NCBI GenBank assembly: GCA_001898145.1
Contig: MKSR01000019.1
Coordinates: 434,001 to 498,000 of the forward strand
Direction: 5' to 3'
DNA: 64,000 bases
Origin: Dyadobacter sp. 50-39
Lineage (GTDB): Bacteria; Bacteroidota; Bacteroidia; Cytophagales; Spirosomataceae
A model generated the notes under the pieces. It made no database searches, was not told where the DNA came from, and saw only the letters and a list, made by a program, of their open reading frames with translations. Below, piece after piece: positions 36,444 to 45,459 of the stretch (position 1 is its first letter; each line of letters opens with the position of its first letter). Both the position numbers and the translations under genes were made by a program.

Positions 36444-39400
36444 ATGAAGATATTTCGCTTTGCTATACTGCTTTACCTGCTGACTTTTATCGGAAAAAAC
36501 GCGACTGCGCAAGGTGTCAAACTCTCGGATGACCCCGCACAGTTTATGCCGCAGCTGCGGAAGATGATGGATGGCAGCCGGAATCCGCAATATATCCGCT
36601 CAACGGCGCAGCTGGACAGTGTCTGGATGTCGGCGATCAGCGCAGCACAGCAGGCGAAATTCATCGAGATTGTCAAAACGCAGGTAGCAAAAGGCCAGAA
36701 AGCGGGGCCGCTGATGGCATTGCTGATACGCAATACGCAGGCGCTCGCGAAGAAATCCCCGGACAAGCTGGACGGATTCCTCGATATAGCGGCCAATGCA
36801 GGCGAAAAATACGACGCCAAGACTTTCCAAAAAGTGCTGCAAACGAACCTGCCGATTACAGAAAGCAACAAGCTATACGCCAGCAACTACAACACCCTCT
36901 ATTTGCTCGGGGGCAATTTCAAATACCGGTTCGACACGAAGGCCGACTCGACCGTCGCGCAGGAAACCGCAGCGGCTAACGACGGCTGGGATACGCCGAT
37001 TGATACCAATTTCGTGATCGCTCCGAGGAAATCGGCACCGCTGCCGGTGATTGCCGGACCGCTGATGGATCTCGAAAATGCCACATTTGCGATGGTAGCA
37101 GGCGGCGATTCCGTCGTTTTTGGGCCCGCGAATGGGAGCGTGTCGTTGCGTGACGGGGTATTTGTGGGCAAAAACGGCAAATTCACATGGCAAACCGCCG
37201 GAGATTCGAGCATTTATGCGGATCTGGATGCATATTCTTTCAATATAAACCATCCTAAGCTCCTCGCTGAAAACAGTACGCTGCATTCGGACAATTACCT
37301 GGCCACCCCTGTGAAGGGAACGGTGGAGTACCGGGGCATTAAGCGCATTAAAGGCCAGCCGGCGCAGTACCCACGCTTCGTTTCGAACGATATCGACGCT
37401 AAACTGAGGGAATCCCGCAAGAATATCGACTATCAGGGCGGCTATTCACTCATCGGTCTCGACCGGTACAGCTCCGCTTTGAATGACAAATACTCGACCA
37501 TCAAGGTCAAGTACCAGGAAAAGCCGGCATTCTCTGTACGCAGCAAGCGTTTCGCATTGAAGGACTCTGTTTTTACAGCTCATTGGGCATTGTATTCCAT
37601 GCCGCTCGGCGCCGATTCGCTCGTGCATCCGGGTGTTACATTTAAATATAATGATGACGAAGGCCTCGTTACTCTCGGGCGAATGGATAAAACCGACTAC
37701 GGGCCGCTGCCTTACAAGGATTCGTACCACAAAATGAATATCTGGTCGCAAGCCATGCGCTGGCGTTTCCCGACCGACAAAGTGGAATTTTTGCGTATCA
37801 ATGGTAAAACGGAAGTTCCCGTACGCCTCGAATCGATCGATTACTTCAAGAAGGAGCGGTTCAGGGAAATAGGTAAGGAATTTGGCTTTCAGCCGCTGAT
37901 TATGGCTGCTAACTATGCCCAGACAACGAAAAAGACCTCATTCCTGCCGGAAGAGCTTGCGAAGAAATTCAACCAGAAACCGATCATCGTCCGCAATGCC
38001 CTGCAAAGGCTCGCGCTTGATGATTACTTCATCTATAACAAGGAAACGGATGAATATGCATTGAGCAAAAAGGGCGTCATGTACGTTCTGGCGAACATGG
38101 ACAAGGCCGATTACGACAATTTCCAGGTAAGCGGCCAGTTTGCAGCCAACGATGAGATTGCCAACGCGACTATTTACCTGCCCGACACCATGCTGACCGT
38201 CCTCGGTGTGTCGAGATTTGTAGTCAGCGACTCTCTGAAGATATATGCCGTTCCTTCCGATAAGAAAGTGATTATCGGCAAAAACCGCAATTTTACCCTG
38301 AATGGGCAAATGGTGGCCTCCAATTACCAGTTCCGCGGACAGAATATCAAATTCGATTATAACCAGTTTTTCGTGAACGTGGCGCCGTCCGATTCGATCA
38401 CGTTTACACCGCGGGATAAGTTTGCCAAAGGCCAGAAAGGCGAGGTCGGCGGGCACGTGAAATACGAAAAAGGCGGTACGTTTTACCTCAGCGACCCGAA
38501 GAACAAATCGGGTATTCAGAAAGGCATCAAAAAATCGCCCAGGCTTGTCGTGCCGGATGGTATGATCGTGTATTTCGACCAGCCGGAACGAGGGACGGTG
38601 CTTTACCCGCGGGAGGTGTTTTTCAAGATACCGAAAATCGATATGGACGGCCTCGACCAGCGTGACGTGATTTTCGAGGGTACATTTAATTCCAACGGAA
38701 TCCTCCCGCCGCTGCAAACGATCCTCAAAAGCATGCCGGACAACTCGCTGGGTTTCGACTATAAGCCGCCGGTCACAGACATGAAATTGTATGAGGGCAA
38801 GGCACTGGCCAAGTTTACGGATACGCTTACCATGGACAATTCCGGTTTGCATTCCAAGGCAGTACTGAAATACCTATCGGCATCTATGAATGCCAAAAAT
38901 ATCCTGCTCACGTCGGATTCACTCATGGCGACGGGCGATGTAGCGACCATTAAGGAGGCAACCATAGGAAAAGGTTATTTCCCCGCCGTGGCGCTGAAAG
39001 ATTATGCTTTGAAATGGTATCCCAATGCGGACAGTATGTTTATCAGCACCACGGGAAAATCTTTCGCTTTCCACCAGGGAACTACCAACCTGGAAGGAAG
39101 CCTGCTGCTTCGCTCGACGGGCTTGTATGGAAATGGTAAGTTGAAAAGAGCGGATTCAGAATTGACTTCGCCCGATATCAAGTTCAACAAGGACGGCTTC
39201 CTGGCCAACAAGTCCGAATTTGCCATCAATAGCGGCGACTTGAAGTCTACCAAGAAGCTTCTGACCGGAAACAATGTCAATGTCGATTTCAATTTCAAAA
39301 CGGGCATTGCCAACTTCGTTACGGACGAATCGGGCTTCGGCAGTGATTCATCGGGTATGCAAATCCCTACCGCATCTTACCAGACGCTGATTGGCAGCGC

Positions 39401-41126
39401 CAAGTGGGACATGACTAAGAAGACGATCCTCATGAAAGGTTTAGGTGAAACCTCCTCCTACACCTCCACGGATCCGGACCAGGAAGGGCTGACCTTCAAT
39501 GGCTCAGAAGCGATTTACGACATTCAAAAAGTGACTTTGAATATCAAGGGAGTGCCTTACATCCAGACCGCCGATGTGAAAATCATCCCGGATGGCGGAA
39601 TGGTGGCCGTGGATGCGAAGGGGAAAATCGTTCCATTGAAAAAAGCGCGCATTGAGATCGACACGCTGAATGTATCGCACCATATGCGCGATGCCGATAT
39701 CCGGATCGATTCCCGCAACCACTTCGAAGGCTCCGCTACCTACCAGTACATCACAGCGCGAAAGGATACGTTTAACATCAAAATGCAGAATTTCGAGCTG
39801 GTGGAAGTCGGCGCCGGAGAGGAAGGCAAGCGGAAAGCGAAGGATACCAAGGCCGCTCCCGGAATCAAATATTATACAACGGCCCGCGCGGATATTAAGG
39901 AAACAGAAAACCTCTTCCTATCGCCCCGCATTCAATACAAAGGAGCCATTAACCTGGTAGCTTACGAGCCGTCGCTTAAACTCGACGGGTTCGTGAAACC
40001 GGTGATCAAGTACCGCAAGGATTTCCAGAGTTCCTGGATCGTGTACCAGGATTCTCCGGGTGAATCTGTTTCCATTAAAATCAATAAGGACCTTAAAAAC
40101 GAGCATGAGATCCCGCTTTCCGTGGGTTTGCATTACAATGAGGCCAAGGGGATGTATATGAGCTTCCTTTCGCCCAAAGATTCGGATGGCGACGAGGACA
40201 TTTACCAGGCGCAGGGAAATCTCAGCTATGATGAGGACAAAAAGGCGTTCCGCGTGAACCCGCCGCCGGGGGCCGACGGCCTGATCGACGAGGGCAATGC
40301 ATTGACTTTCGACGATAAAACCGGCCTTGCTACCTTCGCCGGGCCTTTCAAACTCATGCAAGCCAACTGGCTGCAGACATTCGGTAGCGCGGAAGTGCAG
40401 GTAGATAGCTCAAAATTCCGTTTCAATACCATGCTGCTCTTCAACGCGCCTGCATTGACACCGATTGCACCGACGCTGACAGCCAAAATCGTGGAAACGA
40501 ACCTGGCAGAATCCAATAGCACGGCTGCGGACGATGATCCCGACCAATTGAACCGCAAGTTGTCCGCCTTGATTGGCCCCAAAGGCGTGGACGCCTATAT
40601 GAAGCTCACGGCCGGGGGCTACAAACCTATTTTCGAGGCATCACCGCTGCTGGATATGCCGATGGTACTGTCCAATGTGAACCTCCACTGGTCGCCCGTA
40701 CATAATGCATATTACTCGCAGGGGCCTATCGGCGTGTCGCATTTCGGGCGTAATAACATCAACGCGCAGATGACCGGCGTGCTGGAACTTCGCCGCGGCG
40801 TGGAGGGCGACGAATTCAGTCTTTACCTCGAAGCGTCGCCGGATGTGTGGTACTATTTTGATCTGAAAGCCGGTGAACTGGGTGTCGTATCTTCCATGCT
40901 GGATTTTAACGACGAGATCGTTGCAAAGTCTAAGAATGTGAAATCCAAGGACATGACACTCGTAAGCATTGGAACTGAAGAGAAGGATATGTTTGTTAAC
41001 CGATTCGACGATTTCTATCAGCCTGCCTTGAAGAAAGCGAAGCTCGTGAAAACTGCGAAGAAGAAGGCAGCACCATCCCAAGCCGAAGAAAAGAAGAAAA
41101 AAGCGGAACCCACAGAAGGATTCTGA
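36444..41126 (+). CDS. Very large secreted protein of unknown function (1560 aa), beta-rich with an internal winged-helix-like segment
   Basis: Family not characterised; I recall similar very long proteins in other Bacteroidota but no function. A signal peptide (about 1-22, ending ATAQ) precedes a helical N-terminal region (about 25-180), then a long series of beta-rich units with asparagine/glycine/aspartate turns (for example NIKGVPYIQTADVKIIPDGG near 1040). Around residues 498-560 a helical stretch (FLPEELAKKFNQKPIIVRN to YALSKKGVMYVLA) resembles a winged helix, odd for an exported protein. No cysteine pairs, catalytic triad or sorting (T9SS-type) C-terminus is obvious; the tail is lysine-rich (KKKAAPSQAEEKKKK). 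Likely periplasmic or surface structural or assembly role, by inference from the architecture. It follows prmA with a 38-base gap. Confidence 0.9.
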   Translation: MKIFRFAILLYLLTFIGKNATAQGVKLSDDPAQFMPQLRKMMDGSRNPQYIRSTAQLDSVWMSAISAAQQAKFIEIVKTQVAKGQKAGPLMALLIRNTQALAKKSPDKLDGFLDIAANAGEKYDAKTFQKVLQTNLPITESNKLYASNYNTLYLLGGNFKYRFDTKADSTVAQETAAANDGWDTPIDTNFVIAPRKSAPLPVIAGPLMDLENATFAMVAGGDSVVFGPANGSVSLRDGVFVGKNGKFTWQTAGDSSIYADLDAYSFNINHPKLLAENSTLHSDNYLATPVKGTVEYRGIKRIKGQPAQYPRFVSNDIDAKLRESRKNIDYQGGYSLIGLDRYSSALNDKYSTIKVKYQEKPAFSVRSKRFALKDSVFTAHWALYSMPLGADSLVHPGVTFKYNDDEGLVTLGRMDKTDYGPLPYKDSYHKMNIWSQAMRWRFPTDKVEFLRINGKTEVPVRLESIDYFKKERFREIGKEFGFQPLIMAANYAQTTKKTSFLPEELAKKFNQKPIIVRNALQRLALDDYFIYNKETDEYALSKKGVMYVLANMDKADYDNFQVSGQFAANDEIANATIYLPDTMLTVLGVSRFVVSDSLKIYAVPSDKKVIIGKNRNFTLNGQMVASNYQFRGQNIKFDYNQFFVNVAPSDSITFTPRDKFAKGQKGEVGGHVKYEKGGTFYLSDPKNKSGIQKGIKKSPRLVVPDGMIVYFDQPERGTVLYPREVFFKIPKIDMDGLDQRDVIFEGTFNSNGILPPLQTILKSMPDNSLGFDYKPPVTDMKLYEGKALAKFTDTLTMDNSGLHSKAVLKYLSASMNAKNILLTSDSLMATGDVATIKEATIGKGYFPAVALKDYALKWYPNADSMFISTTGKSFAFHQGTTNLEGSLLLRSTGLYGNGKLKRADSELTSPDIKFNKDGFLANKSEFAINSGDLKSTKKLLTGNNVNVDFNFKTGIANFVTDESGFGSDSSGMQIPTASYQTLIGSAKWDMTKKTILMKGLGETSSYTSTDPDQEGLTFNGSEAIYDIQKVTLNIKGVPYIQTADVKIIPDGGMVAVDAKGKIVPLKKARIEIDTLNVSHHMRDADIRIDSRNHFEGSATYQYITARKDTFNIKMQNFELVEVGAGEEGKRKAKDTKAAPGIKYYTTARADIKETENLFLSPRIQYKGAINLVAYEPSLKLDGFVKPVIKYRKDFQSSWIVYQDSPGESVSIKINKDLKNEHEIPLSVGLHYNEAKGMYMSFLSPKDSDGDEDIYQAQGNLSYDEDKKAFRVNPPPGADGLIDEGNALTFDDKTGLATFAGPFKLMQANWLQTFGSAEVQVDSSKFRFNTMLLFNAPALTPIAPTLTAKIVETNLAESNSTAADDDPDQLNRKLSALIGPKGVDAYMKLTAGGYKPIFEASPLLDMPMVLSNVNLHWSPVHNAYYSQGPIGVSHFGRNNINAQMTGVLELRRGVEGDEFSLYLEASPDVWYYFDLKAGELGVVSSMLDFNDEIVAKSKNVKSKDMTLVSIGTEEKDMFVNRFDDFYQPALKKAKLVKTAKKKAAPSQAEEKKKKAEPTEGF

Positions 41127-41205
41127 TGTGATTAGCAGCATTTGCAATAGTTTCTGCTAATTTTTGAAAAATTGTATCCTGAATCATAGTTTTGCTCACA
41201 ATTGC

Positions 41206-41235
41206 TTGTAAAATCCTCCAACTATTGTATTTTTG
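41206..41235 (+). promoter_or_regulatory. plsY promoter, TTG-N19-TATTTTTG
   Basis: TTG at 41206-41208, 19-base spacer, TATTTTTG at 41228-41235; leader of about 38 bases to plsY. A second -7-like element TATCTTTG lies at 41251-41258. Confidence 0.65.
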
Positions 41236-41279
41236 AGAAAAACTTTTTGTAATTTAAATTTATCTTTGAATAGTACAAA

Positions 41280-41930
41280 ATGAGTGTTGCCTTATTAATA
41301 GTTGCGATTGTTGCTGCGTATTTGCTGGGTTCCATCCCAAGTTCAGTCTGGTACGGCATTGGGTATTTTGGAATAGATGTCAGGAAACACGGCAGCGGCA
41401 ACGCGGGTGCCACCAACACGTTTAGGGTATTAGGCAAACGCGCCGGGACAGTTGTAATGCTCATCGACGTGCTGAAAGGCTGGACGGCCACCTGCCTTGC
41501 ATCCATGCTTTTCTACATGAACGAGATCGGCGAAACCGAGCTGTTAATGTACAAAATCATCTTCGGGATCATCGCCATTATCGGCCATATCTTCCCCATT
41601 TTTGTGAATTTCAAAGGCGGTAAAGGCATCGCCACGCTGCTCGGAATGGTACTTGCCATTCACCCCGAGCTGGCGTCGGTTTGCATTACTATATTTATTC
41701 TGACACTAATTGCATCCCAATACGTTTCCCTGAGCTCGATCCTCGCAACGCTGGCATTCCCGGTACTTTCATGGATGGGCGTTTTCGGGCATCCCGAACC
41801 GCTGCTAGTCGTTTTTGGGTTTACGATGTTCGTCCTGGTCGTTTTTACCCACCAGAAAAACATCGGCCGCCTGCTCAAAGGCAATGAAAACCGCGTGAAC
41901 ATCTTCGCAAAGTCGAAGGCGCGGAGCTGA
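41280..41930 (+). CDS. plsY: Acyl-phosphate:glycerol-3-phosphate acyltransferase
   Basis: Integral membrane enzyme that starts phospholipid synthesis with the acyl-phosphate made by PlsX. 216 residues with about five membrane helices. The three PlsY motifs are seen: GSIPSSVWYG near 17, HGSGNAGATNTFRVLG near 38 and GHIFPIFVNFKGGKGIATLLG near 102. Its own promoter and a downstream terminator suggest a single-gene transcript. Confidence 0.96.
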   Translation: MSVALLIVAIVAAYLLGSIPSSVWYGIGYFGIDVRKHGSGNAGATNTFRVLGKRAGTVVMLIDVLKGWTATCLASMLFYMNEIGETELLMYKIIFGIIAIIGHIFPIFVNFKGGKGIATLLGMVLAIHPELASVCITIFILTLIASQYVSLSSILATLAFPVLSWMGVFGHPEPLLVVFGFTMFVLVVFTHQKNIGRLLKGNENRVNIFAKSKARS

Positions 41931-41956
41931 TATTCTAATCTAACCCTGTTAATCCC

Positions 41957-41991
41957 AACCCCTGAGGCAACACCTTAGGGGTTATTTTTTT
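41957..41991 (+). terminator. Terminator after plsY
   Basis: aacccctgagg (41957-41967), loop caaca, ccttaggggtt (41973-41983, one G-U pair), then ATTTTTTTT. Confidence 0.9.
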
Positions 41992-42032
41992 AACTTGACC
42001 GCCAATTCCTTTAAGACTAAAACAATCAGTCA

Positions 42033-43394
42033 ATGCAAGAATATATTGAAAAGAACCGCGACCGGTTTTTGAACGAATTACTCGACTTGCTCCGCATTCC
42101 GTCGGTTAGCGCCGACTCCAAGTTTAAGCCGGATATGCGCAAAGCTGCGGAATATGTACGCGACCGCATTGCGGAAGCTGGTGCCGACCGGGCCGAAATC
42201 TTTGAAACCGAAGGGCATCCGGTCGTTTACGGTGAAAAAATCATCGATCCCGCGTTACCTACCGTGCTCATCTACGGCCATTACGACGTGCAGCCGGCCG
42301 ATCCTTACGAGCTCTGGAACTCGCCCCCATTCGAACCGGTGATCAAAAACGACCGCATTTACGCCCGAGGCGCCTGCGACGATAAAGGGCAGTTTTATAT
42401 GCACATCAAAGCGCTCGAGATCATGCTCGCCACGGGTACCCTCGCTTGCAATGTGAAAGTGATGATCGAGGGCGAAGAGGAAATAGGGTCGTCAAATCTG
42501 GGGACATTTGTCCGGAAACACAAGGAAATGCTGCAATGTGATACTATCCTCATTTCCGACACGAGCATCATTGCGAACGACGTTCCATCCATCGAAACCG
42601 GTCTTCGCGGGTTGACATATGTCGAAGTAGAAGTCACAGGCGCGAACCGTGATTTACATTCTGGCGTGTATGGCGGCGGCGTGGCTAACCCTATCAACGT
42701 CCTTTGCGAAATGATCGCTTCGCTGAAAGACGAAGAAGGGCATATTACCATCCCGGGATTCTACGATAAGGTACAGGAGCTGAGTGCTTCCGAACGTGCA
42801 GCGCTGAATGCAGCACCATTTGATTTGGCAGAATACAAAAAGGATCTTGGTATAGACGATGTGGCCGGGGAAAGAGGCTTTACCACCATCGAAAGAACTT
42901 CTGTGCGCCCGACACTGGACGTGAACGGCATCTGGGGTGGCTACATTGGAGAGGGTGCAAAGACGGTGTTACCATCGAAAGCGCACGCCAAAATTTCCAT
43001 GCGGCTCGTCCCCGATCAGAACGATGATGAAATTTGTGAAATTTTTACGAAGCATTTCGAATCCATCGCCCCGGCATCGGTAAAAGTGAAAGTCGTGCCT
43101 CACCATGGAGGGTTGCCCTACGTAACGCCCACCGATTCGGTAGAATACCGGGCAGCAGAACTTGCGATGGAGGAGTCGTTTGGTAAAAAACCAATCCCTA
43201 CGCGAGGTGGCGGCAGCATTCCTATTGTAGCGCTTTTCGAGCAGGAATTAGGCTGCAAAAGTATCCTGATGGGTTTCGGGTTGGATATCGACGCCCTGCA
43301 TTCGCCCAATGAGAGCTACGGGCTGTTCAATTATTACAAAGGCATCGAAACGATTCCGTTGTTTTTTAAACATTATGCGGCATTGAAACGGTAA
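42033..43394 (+). CDS. M20-family dipeptidase
   Basis: Cytoplasmic zinc dipeptidase of the M20 family, similar to bacterial carnosinase-like or LAP2-type enzymes. 453 residues. Metal ligands and catalytic residues sit in LIYGHYDVQPADP (His and Asp), RGACDDKGQFYMH, IEGEEEIGSSN (catalytic and metal Glu) and SDTSII; the lid/dimerisation domain spans about 200-340 (TGANRDLHSGVYGGGVANP). The last ligand is in ALHSPNESYG. The dispersed palindrome lies just after the stop. Confidence 0.93.
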   Translation: MQEYIEKNRDRFLNELLDLLRIPSVSADSKFKPDMRKAAEYVRDRIAEAGADRAEIFETEGHPVVYGEKIIDPALPTVLIYGHYDVQPADPYELWNSPPFEPVIKNDRIYARGACDDKGQFYMHIKALEIMLATGTLACNVKVMIEGEEEIGSSNLGTFVRKHKEMLQCDTILISDTSIIANDVPSIETGLRGLTYVEVEVTGANRDLHSGVYGGGVANPINVLCEMIASLKDEEGHITIPGFYDKVQELSASERAALNAAPFDLAEYKKDLGIDDVAGERGFTTIERTSVRPTLDVNGIWGGYIGEGAKTVLPSKAHAKISMRLVPDQNDDEICEIFTKHFESIAPASVKVKVVPHHGGLPYVTPTDSVEYRAAELAMEESFGKKPIPTRGGGSIPIVALFEQELGCKSILMGFGLDIDALHSPNESYGLFNYYKGIETIPLFFKHYAALKR

Positions 43395-43403
43395 CGGAAA
43401 TTG

Positions 43404-43490
43404 CTACAAATATTGCGGTGCTCCGCACCTTGGCGTCCAGGTGCAGCGCACCGCAATAATTGTAGGTGCAGCGCACCGTGATATTTGTCG
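43404..43490. repeat. Dispersed palindromic intergenic repeat, copy 2
   Basis: ctacaaatattgcggtg (43404) and caccgcaataattgtag (ending 43465) are near-perfect inverted repeats, followed by ggtgcagcgcaccgtgata at 43465-43483, identical to the copy at 4939-4957. It lies between the convergent stops of the M20 peptidase and the TPR gene, in the position of a shared terminator or mRNA-stabilising element. Confidence 0.75.
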
Positions 43491-43514
43491 GTAATACAAA
43501 TACTGCGTTTCCTA

Positions 43515-44741
43515 TTACCTCTTTCGCCGTTGCTCGCGTTTCATCTTTTTCAAATTTGCGATCGCCGCCTTCGCTTCTTTATCCTGGCTGGACTTTTTAT
43601 CGGCGCGGTCATCGGCAAGCTTGTAGTAGCGCAATGCTTCATCGTAATCTTTGTTGTGCTCCGCGATTTTGCCCAGCCCCAGCAATGAGGATACATAATA
43701 TCCCGCGTTCATGGAATTGGTCTGTGTGGAATAATCGATTGCCTTTTTGTAGTACTCGCTTGCCGCGTCGTAATTGCGGTGATAGTTCATATTATAATAG
43801 GCCAGCACATATGCCGCATTCCTGCCGCTTACGCCTTCATAGCCAGGCATTCCCTGGTTGATTTTCCCGATGATATTCTGCGCAGCCTGCTCCGCTTCGG
43901 CCATTTTACCCGTTACAAATGCTGTCCGGCAGAAATACCGCTCGAAATAGGGATTGTTGGGAAACGTCTGCCACATGTACTTGGCCATTTCGTAGGCTTT
44001 GCTGTACTCGTTTTCCATGCTGTAAATCTGCAAAAGAAAATACCGGGCCTCCACACGGGTGTAGAATGCGTTGTTCCCCACCTTTTCCAGCTGCTGTTCA
44101 CCAAGCTTTTTGTTACCTTTCGGGAAAAGCGCGAGGATGGGTTTCAGGATCGGGTATTCTTTGGGCACCCATTCGGCGTAGTAGTTGTAAAGGCCGTCGC
44201 CGAACAGCAATTCCGGGGAGAGGTCACCATTACCCTTGCATTGTTCGAAATACTTCAATGATTTTTTACCTGCAAATGCGGCTTTGGCCCAGCTTTCGCG
44301 CTCAGCGTAGAGCCTTCCTTTGAATGCATAAGCGGCAGCGAGAAAGAATGCCGGTTCAATTTTATTTTCCTGATCGTCGTACAAGTTTTCCGCCAGCGTG
44401 ATGGTCGAATCCATGTGCGCGAGGAAGGTTTTGTCGTAAGCTTCATTCTCTGTGTTCGGTACAATTTTCCACCACTCGGCCAAGCCCATTAAAAAATGGG
44501 GCATAGGATGCTTGGGATACCGGTATTTGAGCCACCGGAACTCCGCATCCGCTTCGTAGAACTGATAATTGTACAATTTATTGATTGCCTCGGTTGACTC
44601 GATCTGCACTCCGGGGTTCTGAAGAACCATGGCATATTTCTTGTCCAGCTCGGCAGAAGAATATAGTTGCGCGGAGGCAATGTGGCTTGTAATTACAGTT
44701 AAGCAGCAGAAAATGATAATGTTAACAACTGATCTTCTCAT
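43515..44741 (-). CDS. Secreted tetratricopeptide-repeat protein
   Basis: 408 residues with a signal peptide (about 1-24, ending IASAQ) and TPR-like helical repeats through the rest, such as YEADAEFRWLKYRYPKHPMPHF, EYSKAYEMAKYMWQTFPNNPYF and DEALRYYKLADDRADKK. The tail is basic (KKMKREQRRKR). Probably a periplasmic scaffold; no enzyme motif is seen and the partner is unknown. It is divergent from hpt and convergent with the M20 gene. Confidence 0.85.
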   Translation of the reverse strand: MRRSVVNIIIFCCLTVITSHIASAQLYSSAELDKKYAMVLQNPGVQIESTEAINKLYNYQFYEADAEFRWLKYRYPKHPMPHFLMGLAEWWKIVPNTENEAYDKTFLAHMDSTITLAENLYDDQENKIEPAFFLAAAYAFKGRLYAERESWAKAAFAGKKSLKYFEQCKGNGDLSPELLFGDGLYNYYAEWVPKEYPILKPILALFPKGNKKLGEQQLEKVGNNAFYTRVEARYFLLQIYSMENEYSKAYEMAKYMWQTFPNNPYFERYFCRTAFVTGKMAEAEQAAQNIIGKINQGMPGYEGVSGRNAAYVLAYYNMNYHRNYDAASEYYKKAIDYSTQTNSMNAGYYVSSLLGLGKIAEHNKDYDEALRYYKLADDRADKKSSQDKEAKAAIANLKKMKREQRRKR

Positions 44742-44894
44742 AGCAGGGGTAAATCTGTCCTATTAACGCCGGATTTATATTTTGCGTTTGTCAGCAACCC
44801 GGTTTTTAAAAAAAGAGTTAATATTGATCCTCAGAGTATTTGACACGTTCCGCGTGGCCTTGCCACGTTTGAACCTGATCCGCACTTCAAAATT

Positions 44895-45422
44895 ATGATT
44901 AACATTCTGGATAAAACATTTGTCCCTTTCATTTCGCGCGAAACGATTGAAAAACGTATTTCCGAATTAGCCGCCGGTATCAATGCCGATTACGCGGATT
45001 CGTGCCCGGTATTTATCATCGTGCTGAACGGGGCGTTTCTCTTCGCGAGCGAACTGGTCAAGAACATCTCCCTCTCGTGCGAAATCAATTTCATAAGGCT
45101 GTCTTCCTATTCCCAAACATTCTCGACAGGCTCCGTGAGAGAGATTATCGGGATGGACGCCAGCATTGCAGGGCGCGACGTGATTATCATCGAAGATATC
45201 GTCGATACAGGCCTTACCATGTCGCAGCTGATCTCGAAGGTAAAGTTGATGTCGCCCAAATCTGTGGAAATCGCCACTTTGCTGCACAAGCCGGAAGCTT
45301 TGAAAACGCCGGTAGATATGCGTTACGTCGGCTTCGAAATCGAAAATAAATTTGTGGTCGGTTACGGCCTCGACTATGACGGGATAGGGCGTAACCTCGA
45401 CGCGATCTACGTGCTTGCCTGA
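44895..45422 (+). CDS. hpt: Hypoxanthine phosphoribosyltransferase
   Basis: Purine-salvage enzyme that makes IMP (and GMP) from hypoxanthine (guanine) and PRPP. 175 residues. The PRPP loop is VIIIEDIVDTGLTMSQL near residues 95-112; the base-binding region VGYGLDYDGIGRNL lies near the C-terminus. Usual length. The MBL-fold nuclease gene follows after 37 bases on the same strand, so they may be co-transcribed. Confidence 0.95.
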   Translation: MINILDKTFVPFISRETIEKRISELAAGINADYADSCPVFIIVLNGAFLFASELVKNISLSCEINFIRLSSYSQTFSTGSVREIIGMDASIAGRDVIIIEDIVDTGLTMSQLISKVKLMSPKSVEIATLLHKPEALKTPVDMRYVGFEIENKFVVGYGLDYDGIGRNLDAIYVLA

Positions 45423-45459
45423 CCCCTCTTTTTCAACAACGTTCTAAATTCCTGACTTT

